NCBI GenBank assembly: GCA_022071955.1
Contig: JAJVIM010000021.1
Location: 1 to 64,000, forward strand
DNA: 64,000 bases
Source of the DNA: Anaerolineae bacterium
GTDB taxonomy: Bacteria; Chloroflexota; Anaerolineae; 4572-78; J111
Reading direction: 5' to 3'
Shown: positions 57,782-64,000 of the stretch, piece by piece
Numbering within the stretch: position 1 is the stretch's first letter
Layout of the letters: each line of letters begins with the position of its first letter
Made by a program: the position numbers and the translations under genes
The notes under the pieces: generated by a model
The model's input: only the letters and a program-made list of their open reading frames with translations
Told to the model about the DNA's origin: nothing
The model's database searches: none

Positions 57782-58360
57782 GTGGACAAATTGCAAGCCT
57801 TGATGGCGCACATCGAAAAATTATCGGCGGAGAACCAGGCGCTGGTGAGCCGCTACGTGGAATTTTTGCAGTGGCAGGAGGCCCAATCTCAGGCCAACGC
57901 GCCGCAGCAGTGGAGTTTCAGTTTTGTTGAAGCCTTCAAAGATGCGGCGGTATTTGCCACCGACAAACCGGCCGGAATGGATGTCACGCTGGCCGCGGCC
58001 ACCGTCGGCGGGGAGAGCCGGCCGGCGCTGTGGGCGCACCCGCCGCTGATCGGGCAGACGGTGATTGAGTTTCACGTGCCGGTACCCCAACAGGTGCGCA
58101 ATTTCCGGCTGCGGCTGGCGGTGGGCATCCGCGATGGCGCTGAAATTGCCGAAGATAATCTGGTAGCGTTTGGTGTAAAGTTGAACGGCCTGCGGGTGTG
58201 GGGCAAGCAAACCAACGCGCAAACGTGGCAGCCGGCCGATATTCCCCTCAAACTGGCTGCCGGCGACATCGCCCGGCTGCAATTTACTACCGAGGCGCTG
58301 GGCAGCCATCAGTGGACGTGGGCCGTGTGGGGCAACCCGGAGCTGGTAGGCACGTTTTAG
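57782..58360 (+). CDS. Unknown protein, short helical N-terminus plus beta-sandwich-like domain
   Basis: A 192-residue protein from GTG 57782, with GAGGG just upstream; ATG 57803 is an alternative. Residues 8-32 (HIEKLSAENQALVSRYVEFLQW) resemble the helix seen in DUF2281-type small proteins. Residues 40-192 are rich in alternating hydrophobic strands and Trp (LIGQTVIEFHVPVPQQVRNFRLRLAVGIRDGAE), suggesting a carbohydrate-binding jelly roll. There is no signal peptide. Its stop codon abuts the stop of the opposing gene. Not recognised. Confidence 0.6.
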   Translation: MDKLQALMAHIEKLSAENQALVSRYVEFLQWQEAQSQANAPQQWSFSFVEAFKDAAVFATDKPAGMDVTLAAATVGGESRPALWAHPPLIGQTVIEFHVPVPQQVRNFRLRLAVGIRDGAEIAEDNLVAFGVKLNGLRVWGKQTNAQTWQPADIPLKLAAGDIARLQFTTEALGSHQWTWAVWGNPELVGTF

Positions 58361-60061
58361 TCAGCCGCGCGGTTCGTAATTCCGCAAAATGGAGCCGCCG
58401 ATAAATTCACGCAGCAGCGAATTATCCGGCACCTGATCGGCCGGGGCCGGCTCAAACCACTGTAAAAACGACAACAGCCGTTTGGCTTCGATGTGGCCGG
58501 GTTTGCCCGGCTCAATCTGCTGCAACAACGGTTCGGCCAGCGGTTTGATCAGCGCCAGCTCGTATACCAGCGCCGAATTAAACATCACATCGGCGTTTTC
58601 CTGGTAGGGAAAAATCCAGGTGTGTTCGCCGTGGCGCACTTTGGGCCAGCGCAAAATGGTATCCTGCGCCGAGTAACCCCGGTGGTGAGCGTCGCGGATA
58701 ATGCGCCGCAGCAGGCGCGTATCGGTGGTGGGGATGCGATTGTGCCGGTCCAAATTTAGTTGCGTCAGCGCCGACACGTAAATACGAAAGATGGCGTCGG
58801 CGGGGATACTCGGCACCAGTTCCGGGTTCATCCCGTGAATCCCCTCAATAATCAGCATATGTTCCGGGGTGATGGAGACGGTATCGCCCCACTCGCTGCG
58901 GCCGGTGAAAAAATTGTAGCGCGGCAGCCGCACTTTTTGGCCGCTCATCAGCGCCAGCAAAGTGGTGTTGAACAACTCCAGATTGAGCGCGTGCAGGTGT
59001 TCGTAATCGTAATCGCCTTCCTCATCGCGCGGCGTTTTATCCCGATCAACAATAAAATCGTCAAGGCCGATGGCAAACGGGCGCACCCCATGCGCCTTCA
59101 GTTGCACCGCCAGCCGCTTGCTGAAGGTGGTTTTGCCGCTGGACGACGGGCCGGAAATGAGCACCAGCCGCACCTGACTGCTGACGGTGCTCAAAAACGT
59201 GGCAATCTGGGCAATGCGCTGCTCCTGCAACGCCTCCGACACCAGAATAGTTTCAAACAGCTCACCCCGCCGGATAACCTCGTTGAGCGCGCCCACGTCT
59301 TTAACCCCAACTTTGGTCATCCATTCGCCGTATTCGTTGAACACGTGGACCAGTTGCGGATAATCGACGCACGGTTCCAGCACCTCCGGCCGGCCGGTAC
59401 GCGGATAGCGCAGCACAAAGCCATCGGAGTAGCTGGCCAGGGCGAACATTTTGAGATAGCCGGTGGAGGGCACCATGTAGCCGTGCATGTAGCCGCGATA
59501 GCCGTTGAGAGTGTAAATGGTCACATACGGCTTTTTGCGGCTTTTGAGCAGCCGCAGCTTGTCATCGGCATTTTGGGCTTTGAACAGGGTTTCGGCTTTG
59601 TTCAGCGAAATCCGCCTTTTTTCAATGGGCAGGTTGGCCTGCACCAGCTCACGCATGCGGGTTTCGAGCTGCTCCAGCTCGGCCGGAGAAAGCGGCGGCC
59701 GGCCTTCCACCTCGCAAAAGAGCGCCCCAAAATTCAGGCCGTAATCAATCACAATGTTGACATTGGGGAACAGCTCGCTGGCGGCGGCCACCAGCAAAAA
59801 CGAGAGCGAACGGCGATACACGCGCATGCCGTCGCTTTCGGCCATCGTAACCACGTGCACATCCAAATCCCGGTCGGCGTGGTAGGTCAGCTCGCGCAAT
59901 TGGCCGTTCACCAGGCAGGCCACCGGCATCGGCTCGACCGGAAAGTTGCCGGCCCGCACAAACTCCTCAATCGTTGTGTCCAGCGGCCCTTCGAGCACCT
60001 GCCCGTCTGAAAATTTTATTTGCGCGGTCTGGCGGGGTTGGGTGGAAAAAATATCGGTCAT
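58361..60061 (-). CDS. TGS/SAD-type nucleoside (uridine) kinase
   Basis: A 566-residue protein. A TGS-like domain (about 8-70, AQIKFSDGQVLEGPLDTTIEEFV) and a threonyl-tRNA-synthetase-type SAD region (80-190) precede a P-loop uridine kinase domain: SGPSSSGKTTFSKRLA (about 285), DDFIVDR and EGIHGMNPEL. This architecture is known from clostridial and Thermotoga nucleoside kinases. The N-terminal modules may sense or bind RNA or amino acid, but that is unproven. The start is ATG 60061, 7 nt after the M42 stop; a longer frame would overlap that gene heavily. Last gene of the operon. Confidence 0.85.
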   Translation of the reverse strand: MTDIFSTQPRQTAQIKFSDGQVLEGPLDTTIEEFVRAGNFPVEPMPVACLVNGQLRELTYHADRDLDVHVVTMAESDGMRVYRRSLSFLLVAAASELFPNVNIVIDYGLNFGALFCEVEGRPPLSPAELEQLETRMRELVQANLPIEKRRISLNKAETLFKAQNADDKLRLLKSRKKPYVTIYTLNGYRGYMHGYMVPSTGYLKMFALASYSDGFVLRYPRTGRPEVLEPCVDYPQLVHVFNEYGEWMTKVGVKDVGALNEVIRRGELFETILVSEALQEQRIAQIATFLSTVSSQVRLVLISGPSSSGKTTFSKRLAVQLKAHGVRPFAIGLDDFIVDRDKTPRDEEGDYDYEHLHALNLELFNTTLLALMSGQKVRLPRYNFFTGRSEWGDTVSITPEHMLIIEGIHGMNPELVPSIPADAIFRIYVSALTQLNLDRHNRIPTTDTRLLRRIIRDAHHRGYSAQDTILRWPKVRHGEHTWIFPYQENADVMFNSALVYELALIKPLAEPLLQQIEPGKPGHIEAKRLLSFLQWFEPAPADQVPDNSLLREFIGGSILRNYEPRG

Positions 60062-60068
60062 TACCAAA

Positions 60069-61067
60069 TTAGTCCAGTTTGATAGGGCCAGCCAGCAACG
60101 CCAGCAACAAATCGATGCCGTGCTGCACGTCGCTGGTGCTGACCATCTCAGAAGGGGTGTGAACGTGGCGGCAGGGAATGGCCAGCCCGCCGGCGGCGCT
60201 GCCTTCGTGGGCCAACTGCATAGCCGTGGCGTCGGTGCTGCCCACGGTGAGAATTTCCAGTTGGTGGGGAATTTTGTGTTTTTTGGCGGTCTCAACCATC
60301 GCCCGTTTCAAACCGGGGTGAGCCAGCAACTGCCGGTCCATTACTTTGATGGCCGGCCCCTGCCCCATTTTCACCTCAAAATTTTTGCGTTTGGGGATGT
60401 CGCCGCTGTCGGTCACATCCACGGCAATCGACACGTCCGGGTGAACATGGTAAGCGGCCGTCACCGCGCCGCGTGAGCCGACTTCTTCCTGCACGGTAAA
60501 CACAAAATGCACCCGGTGCGGCGAGTTTTCCAGCCGGCGCAGCGTTTCTACCAAAATGGCGCAGCCAATGCGGTCGTCCATACTTTTGGCCAGCATGGTC
60601 TGCCCCAAATCGACAAAGGGGCGCTCAAAACCGGCCACGTCGCCCACACGCACCGGCACATCCTGCCGGCGGCTCACGCCAAAATCCAGGTACAGGGTGC
60701 GGTGCGAACGGTCCGGGCGCTCGTGAAACAGCCAATCATCGATATTAATGACCGCCAGCGCGCCGTTGGTAAAAACCACCCGGCTGCCGATGAGCGTTTC
60801 TGGCATTACCCCGCCCAACGCGCTAAAACGGGCGTAGCCTTCGTCAGTGATTTGGGATACAATCAGGCCGATTTCGTCCATGTGAGCGGCCAGCATCACC
60901 GTGAGGCCGTTGCCGCCGCCGTTTTTAACGGCGTGCAGGTTGCCCAGCGCATCCACTTCAATCGAATCGGCGTGGGGGGCAATGTGCTGCCGGATGATGT
61001 TTCGGACGGCGTGTTCGTAACCGGACGGCCCGTAGGCTTCGGTGAGTTGTTTGATCAGGTCTTTCAT
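60069..61067 (-). CDS. M42 family metallopeptidase (first)
   Basis: A 332-residue M42 (PepA/FrvX/TET-type) aminopeptidase. Dinuclear metal and catalytic residues appear in AAHMDEIGLIV, SMDDRIGCAILVETL, QEEVGSRGAVTAA (catalytic Glu), AVDVTDSGD, and IPCRHVHTPSEMV (His). Such enzymes assemble into dodecameric cages and trim peptides. A second M42 gene (61821-62879) is in the same operon, so mixed or paired cages are possible. Confidence 0.92.
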   Translation of the reverse strand: MKDLIKQLTEAYGPSGYEHAVRNIIRQHIAPHADSIEVDALGNLHAVKNGGGNGLTVMLAAHMDEIGLIVSQITDEGYARFSALGGVMPETLIGSRVVFTNGALAVINIDDWLFHERPDRSHRTLYLDFGVSRRQDVPVRVGDVAGFERPFVDLGQTMLAKSMDDRIGCAILVETLRRLENSPHRVHFVFTVQEEVGSRGAVTAAYHVHPDVSIAVDVTDSGDIPKRKNFEVKMGQGPAIKVMDRQLLAHPGLKRAMVETAKKHKIPHQLEILTVGSTDATAMQLAHEGSAAGGLAIPCRHVHTPSEMVSTSDVQHGIDLLLALLAGPIKLD

Positions 61068-61082
61068 TCTGGCTCCGGAAAA

Positions 61083-61475
61083 CTAATTTTGTTCCGACAA
61101 GTTCAAGGCATCGCGCAAAAAACGGCGCACAATTAGGGTTGCATCAAATGCTCCCTGGGCTTCCTCCAGGCTGGTCATCCTGCCCGGATAGCGAATTTCA
61201 ACACTGTAGCTATTCAATGATTGCAGCGGCAAGGCCAGAGCAAGAAACGTTTCGTCAGTTTGCTGGCAAAGCAACAGCAGTTCTACCAAATCGTGAGTAC
61301 GGGAAAACTGAATTTCGTGCTGCTGAAGAAACGCTTTGAGGTATTTTTCGGCGCATTGCTGGCAGTGAAAACAGACAGCATCGGTTGTTGATTTATGACG
61401 CAATCGCAACAACGTTGACGCAGCTAAAAAATCACCCTCGGCTTTTTCAACCCATTCAAGCGCCAGCACGTTCAT
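61083..61475 (-). CDS. HEPN domain protein (toxin-like partner)
   Basis: A 130-residue HEPN (PF05168-type) protein: WVEKAEGDFLAASTLL, AVCFHCQQCAEKYLKAFLQQHEI and RTHDLVELLLLC are diagnostic. A C-terminal RNase-type RxxxxH motif is not obvious, so toxicity is uncertain. Its start overlaps the nucleotidyltransferase gene by 20 nt. In MNT/HEPN modules the HEPN protein is the toxin and is modified by the partner; other pairs act in unrelated regulation. Confidence 0.88.
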   Translation of the reverse strand: MNVLALEWVEKAEGDFLAASTLLRLRHKSTTDAVCFHCQQCAEKYLKAFLQQHEIQFSRTHDLVELLLLCQQTDETFLALALPLQSLNSYSVEIRYPGRMTSLEEAQGAFDATLIVRRFLRDALNLSEQN

Positions 61476-61821
61476 ACAATATTTTTCCTCGGGTTACAGC
61501 CTCGCGTAAAAACGCATCACCCAATTTAACGCGTTCATTAATTTCCTGCGGGGTTCGCACCAGAATATCCAACCCAAATGGGTGTAGAAATGACAGGTTA
61601 ATATCCATCTGGGTCTGTTTGGGATTGTCCGTTTCAATAACAACCAACAAATCCACATCGCTCCAGGGTTTGGGCTGACCGTAAGCATACGAACCAAACA
61701 GAATTATCTTTTCCGGGTTGAACGAGCGGGCAATAAACGCCGCTACCGCCTCGATAGCCGCTTCTGGCACTTGCTCCCGCTGATTAATGTTGGGCACGCT
61801 GATTTTTAAATCCTGTAACAT
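61456..61821 (-). CDS. MNT-type nucleotidyltransferase (antitoxin-like partner)
   Basis: A 121-residue minimal nucleotidyltransferase. The active-site motif GSYAYGQPKPWSDVDLLVVIE has the GS and DxD residues. In HEPN/MNT pairs it adds AMP to the HEPN partner and neutralises it. The ATG at 61821 shares a TAATG overlap with the preceding M42 stop; a 21-residue extension would lie within the M42 gene and is rejected. Confidence 0.88.
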   Translation of the reverse strand: MLQDLKISVPNINQREQVPEAAIEAVAAFIARSFNPEKIILFGSYAYGQPKPWSDVDLLVVIETDNPKQTQMDINLSFLHPFGLDILVRTPQEINERVKLGDAFLREAVTRGKILYERAGA

Positions 61822-62879
61822 TACAGCCACTCCTGCTGCGGCAGGCGACTCAACGCCGCCGCGACCAGCTTTTTGGCGGCCCAAAAATCGGCCAGTTCCA
61901 GCACGGCTGCCGGGCTGTGAATAAAGCGGGTGGGCACACTCACCACCACCGAGGGCACGCCGGCGCGGGTCAGGTGGATAGCGCCGGCATCCGTGCCGCC
62001 AATGCCGGGCCGTTTGAACTGGTACGGCAGCGATTCCGCCCCGGCGGTAGCAATGAGCAGATCAACCAGCCGCCGGTCGGCGATAAAACGGTTGTCCATT
62101 ACAGTGATAGCCGGGCCATCGCCCAGCCGGGGCAGGCCCGCCTCGGCGTCCTCGTCCAATTGGGGCAGGTCATCGGCGGCGGTGCTTTCCAGCACCAGCG
62201 CCACGTCCGGCTCGGCGGCAAAAGCAGCCACCCGCGCGCCGCGCAGCCCCACCTCCTCCTGCACGGTGAACACCCCCACCACATCAACGGGATAGTCGCC
62301 GCGCAGCAGTTCGATCAAAATGGCGCAACCGGCCCGGTTGTCAAAGGCTTTGCCTTTTACCTGGCCGCGGTCAGCCCGGCGGCGACTCTGCCCGCCCAGA
62401 TAGCCAAATTTGGTGGCAAACGTGGCGCTGTCGCCGGGCTGCACCCGCGCATTGGAACTGCTGCTGGCCCCAATATCAATGGTCATCCCGCTCAGGTCTT
62501 TAACCCGGCTGTATTCGCCGGCTTTGAGCAAATGGATGGGCTTAACGCCGATGACGCCCGGCACGCGCTCGCGGCCCACCACCACCGCTTTGCCCAGCAG
62601 CACCCGCGGGTCAAACCCGCCGATTGGCTCAAATTTGAGCTGGCCATCGCTTTTAATACGGGTAATCAAAAAGCCCACCTCGTCCATGTGGGCCGTAACC
62701 ATTACCCGCAGCGGCCGGCCTGGCGCGTCGAGGCGGCGGTTGCGGGTAACAAACAAATTACCCATCGGGTCTACCCGCCAGTCATCGGCAAAGGGGTTGA
62801 CCGCATCGATAATAATTTTGCGGACTTCGCCCTCGGCGCCGGATGGGCCAAAAGCGTTTGAGAGTTGTTCCAAATACAT
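61821..62879 (-). CDS. M42 family metallopeptidase (second)
   Basis: A 352-residue M42 peptidase, clearly paralogous to the first but divergent. The residues are TAHMDEVGFLI, FDNRAGCAILIELL, QEEVGLRGARVAA (catalytic Glu), LESTAADDLPQ and VPTRFIHSPAAV (His). The third ligand region reads LEST rather than DVTD, which may alter metal geometry. It begins by overlap with the FHA gene's stop. The MNT/HEPN pair separates it from its paralogue. Confidence 0.9.
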   Translation of the reverse strand: MYLEQLSNAFGPSGAEGEVRKIIIDAVNPFADDWRVDPMGNLFVTRNRRLDAPGRPLRVMVTAHMDEVGFLITRIKSDGQLKFEPIGGFDPRVLLGKAVVVGRERVPGVIGVKPIHLLKAGEYSRVKDLSGMTIDIGASSSSNARVQPGDSATFATKFGYLGGQSRRRADRGQVKGKAFDNRAGCAILIELLRGDYPVDVVGVFTVQEEVGLRGARVAAFAAEPDVALVLESTAADDLPQLDEDAEAGLPRLGDGPAITVMDNRFIADRRLVDLLIATAGAESLPYQFKRPGIGGTDAGAIHLTRAGVPSVVVSVPTRFIHSPAAVLELADFWAAKKLVAAALSRLPQQEWL

Positions 62880-63325
62880 CAGGCTGTGGTATCCGTTTCA
62901 AATTTCAGGCGTAAACTGCCAATGCCGATGACGTCGCCTTGGGTGAGCAAGGCCGGGCGCGACAGGGGCAGCTCGTTGAGCAGGGTGCCGTTTTTGCTGC
63001 CCAGATCTTCCAGCCACCAGGTACCGTTATCCTGTCGCAGCCGGGCATGCCGCCCGGACGCGCCGGCATCGGCCAAAACGATGGTGTTTTCGGCGCTGCG
63101 GCCCAGCAACGTGAGCGGCTGTAACGGCAGCATGTCGCCGGCCGCCAGCGACAGGTCATCCTCGGCTACCGCCATCACCCGCAGGCAGGGCGATGTTTTG
63201 ACACGGGCCTGGCTGTCGGCGCGGCGCAAATCCTGCCAGATCATAAAAAAAGCCAGCCCCAAAAAGGCATACAGCAATGCCGCGGCCGCCAGTCGCAGCC
63301 CCAGCAGCGTCCATTCTAAACTCAC
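62879..63325 (-). CDS. Membrane-anchored FHA domain protein
   Basis: A 148-residue protein. An N-terminal membrane helix (about 5-28, LGLRLAAAALLYAFLGLAFFMI) is followed by a cytoplasmic FHA domain: LLGRSAENTIVLAD, SGRHARL and LEDLGSKNGTLLNELPL, the phosphothreonine-binding loops (the first Ser replaced by Gly-Arg). FhaB/FipA-type proteins of this shape recruit kinase substrates. The Ser/Thr kinase at 41776 is a candidate partner. It overlaps FHA gene 2 (ATGA). Confidence 0.88.
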   Translation of the reverse strand: MSLEWTLLGLRLAAAALLYAFLGLAFFMIWQDLRRADSQARVKTSPCLRVMAVAEDDLSLAAGDMLPLQPLTLLGRSAENTIVLADAGASGRHARLRQDNGTWWLEDLGSKNGTLLNELPLSRPALLTQGDVIGIGSLRLKFETDTTA

Positions 63326-63789
63326 AGAACCTCAACTGTTAGCCGGGTTTTGCCAAATTCAAGCCGATCGCCGCTGGCCAGACCGGGGGCGTCCTCGGCG
63401 ATAGGCTGGCCGTTGAGCCGGGTGAACGGCGCGGAAGCCAGCCGTTGCGTTTGCGCCGAGGGCGAATCGGCGGCCGGCCGGGGCGGGCACAGCACGTAGC
63501 GGCCCTCGCGCCAGCGAAGCTGAGCGTGGTAGCGCGAGACGGTTGGCTCGGAGAGCACAATATCGTTATCCAGCGCCCGGCCAATATCAATAACCGGTTC
63601 GCCGAGTTCAATCTGCCGATCTCCAATATGCAGTACCCAGTGTTTGGCCGCCGGGTTATCCAACCCCAACCGTAGCACCTCGCGGGTATCGGCGGGCGCA
63701 GCCGGTTGGGTGTCGGCTTGAAAAAATCGGTTGAAGGTGCCCTCGACCAGGCGTTGGGCCAGTTCTTCCAGGCGATCTAGTTGGCTCAT
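63322..63789 (-). CDS. FHA domain protein with shortened FhaA-like N-terminus
   Basis: A 155-residue protein. LDRLEELAQRLVEGTFNRFFQ matches the start of the DUF3662 domain of FhaA, but most of that ~120-residue domain is absent. The FHA domain follows: DIGRALDNDIVLSEPTVSRYHAQLRW with the binding Arg, Ser and His, and TRLNGQPI. It is the first gene of the seven-gene operon. TATAAT lies 7 nt before the ATG, so the mRNA is probably leaderless. Confidence 0.85.
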   Translation of the reverse strand: MSQLDRLEELAQRLVEGTFNRFFQADTQPAAPADTREVLRLGLDNPAAKHWVLHIGDRQIELGEPVIDIGRALDNDIVLSEPTVSRYHAQLRWREGRYVLCPPRPAADSPSAQTQRLASAPFTRLNGQPIAEDAPGLASGDRLEFGKTRLTVEVL

Positions 63790-63796
63790 AGGCAGA

Positions 63797-63802
63797 ATTA
63801 TA
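63797..63802 (-). promoter_or_regulatory. -10 of the FHA-M42-HEPN operon
   Basis: Minus strand TATAAT ending 7 nt before the ATG at 63789. The -35 is poor (TTCCTA at 17 nt). Confidence 0.5.
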
Positions 63803-63834
63803 GCCTAAGCCGGTCGAAATAGGAAAGATGAAAA

Positions 63835-63854
63835 GGCGTTGCCGCGGCAACGCC
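63835..63854. repeat. GC palindrome
   Basis: GGCGTTGCCGCGGCAACGCC is a perfect 20-nt palindrome followed by CCCTCAT. It resembles family C in form but has a different core. Confidence 0.6.
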
Positions 63855-63910
63855 CCTCATCCCAAAATCTGAAAAGTGAGTAGTCTCTGACAGAACAACG
63901 CTGAGACTAA

Positions 63911-63999
63911 CCCCCTCCCCTACCCCCTCCCCCAAAATGGGGGAGGGGTAATAATATGGGGTCAGGTGGGGGCGGCAAAGCCGCCCCCACCTGACCCCA
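63911..63999. repeat. Three-hairpin intergenic element, copy 3 (family A, cut by the window end)
   Basis: C-rich runs, then hairpin a (CCCCTCCCCCA 63924-63934 with 63938-63948), 8 nt, then palindrome b with 20-bp perfect arms around AAA (63957-63999; core GGGCGGC-AAA-GCCGCCC). Hairpin c would lie beyond the window. The outer arms differ from copies 1 and 2 but remain complementary. Confidence 0.75.
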
Positions 64000-64000
64000 A

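Noticed and set aside
60062..60295. N-terminal extension of the nucleoside kinase
   Set aside because: It would overlap the M42 gene by over 220 nt, has Trp/Pro/Cys-rich shadow composition, and the TGS domain starts right after ATG 60061.

Overview
This 64 kb window looks like a chromosomal core region of a Chloroflexota bacterium, probably Anaerolineae-like. That is an inference. The support is the moderately GC-rich sequence with frequent NAD/GCC codons, a lipoprotein protease and a receptor kinase with long Thr-Pro linkers, many GAF/PAS kinases with HisKA_2 boxes, M29 and M42 aminopeptidases, a four-cysteine L28, and the DUF177-rpmF / coaD-recG-degV-fakA neighbourhoods. No phage, plasmid, complete insertion sequence or CRISPR array was seen.

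Layout. 78-9275 holds metabolic genes: lipid kinase, AOS-family PLP enzyme, RadC, cupin, SCP2 protein, manA-proA, DinB, M29 peptidase and folE. 9632-17835 is a leftward block: PEP-utilising protein, TPR membrane protein, S8 lipoprotein protease, tyrosine recombinase and pyrG. A tRNA-Thr(CGT) with a near-consensus promoter and a ResB-like gene follow. 19839-22197 is two genes bracketed by inverted copies of a 160-bp MITE. 22256-36890 holds an RmlD-like enzyme, a dynamin-like GTPase, four multidomain histidine kinases in two pairs, proS and a tryptophanase. 36912-43680 holds a phosphotriesterase-family hydrolase, an MFS exporter, a probable small RNA with two CRP-type sites, and a Ser/Thr kinase operon with a matching CRP-type site. 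43790-55421 is housekeeping: tatBC, nusB, fabG, fabD, rpmF, DUF177, coaD, recG, a FakB/FakA-like pair and rpmB. 55588-63789 contains rlmN, an EcsC-like gene and a tight seven-gene operon (two FHA proteins, two M42 peptidases flanking an MNT/HEPN pair, and a TGS-type nucleoside kinase).

The most unusual material is in the non-coding DNA. (1) Heptanucleotide repeats rich in CTCCT lie directly before the Shine-Dalgarno of folE, the S8 protease and the epimerase gene, all in the same mRNA sense, followed by a shared CCTATTTTC-AGGAG leader; a divergent version precedes the SCP2 gene. (2) pyrG is preceded by a 33-codon ORF that appears to start at the transcription start, runs through an intrinsic terminator and ends in an ATGA overlap with pyrG, resembling the pyrBI attenuator of enterics. 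(3) A three-hairpin intergenic element occurs in at least two complete and two partial copies whose arms differ but stay complementary. (4) Two promoters have a TGTGA-N6-TCAC-type site at exactly the same distance from the -10; one drives a candidate ~83-nt RNA with a CCUCCUCCUC anti-SD tract. (5) A MITE-like element is flanked by perfect 16-bp direct repeats. (6) A six-cysteine mini-domain is shared by the secreted protease and the receptor kinase.

All calls were made by eye; no searches or folding programs were run.
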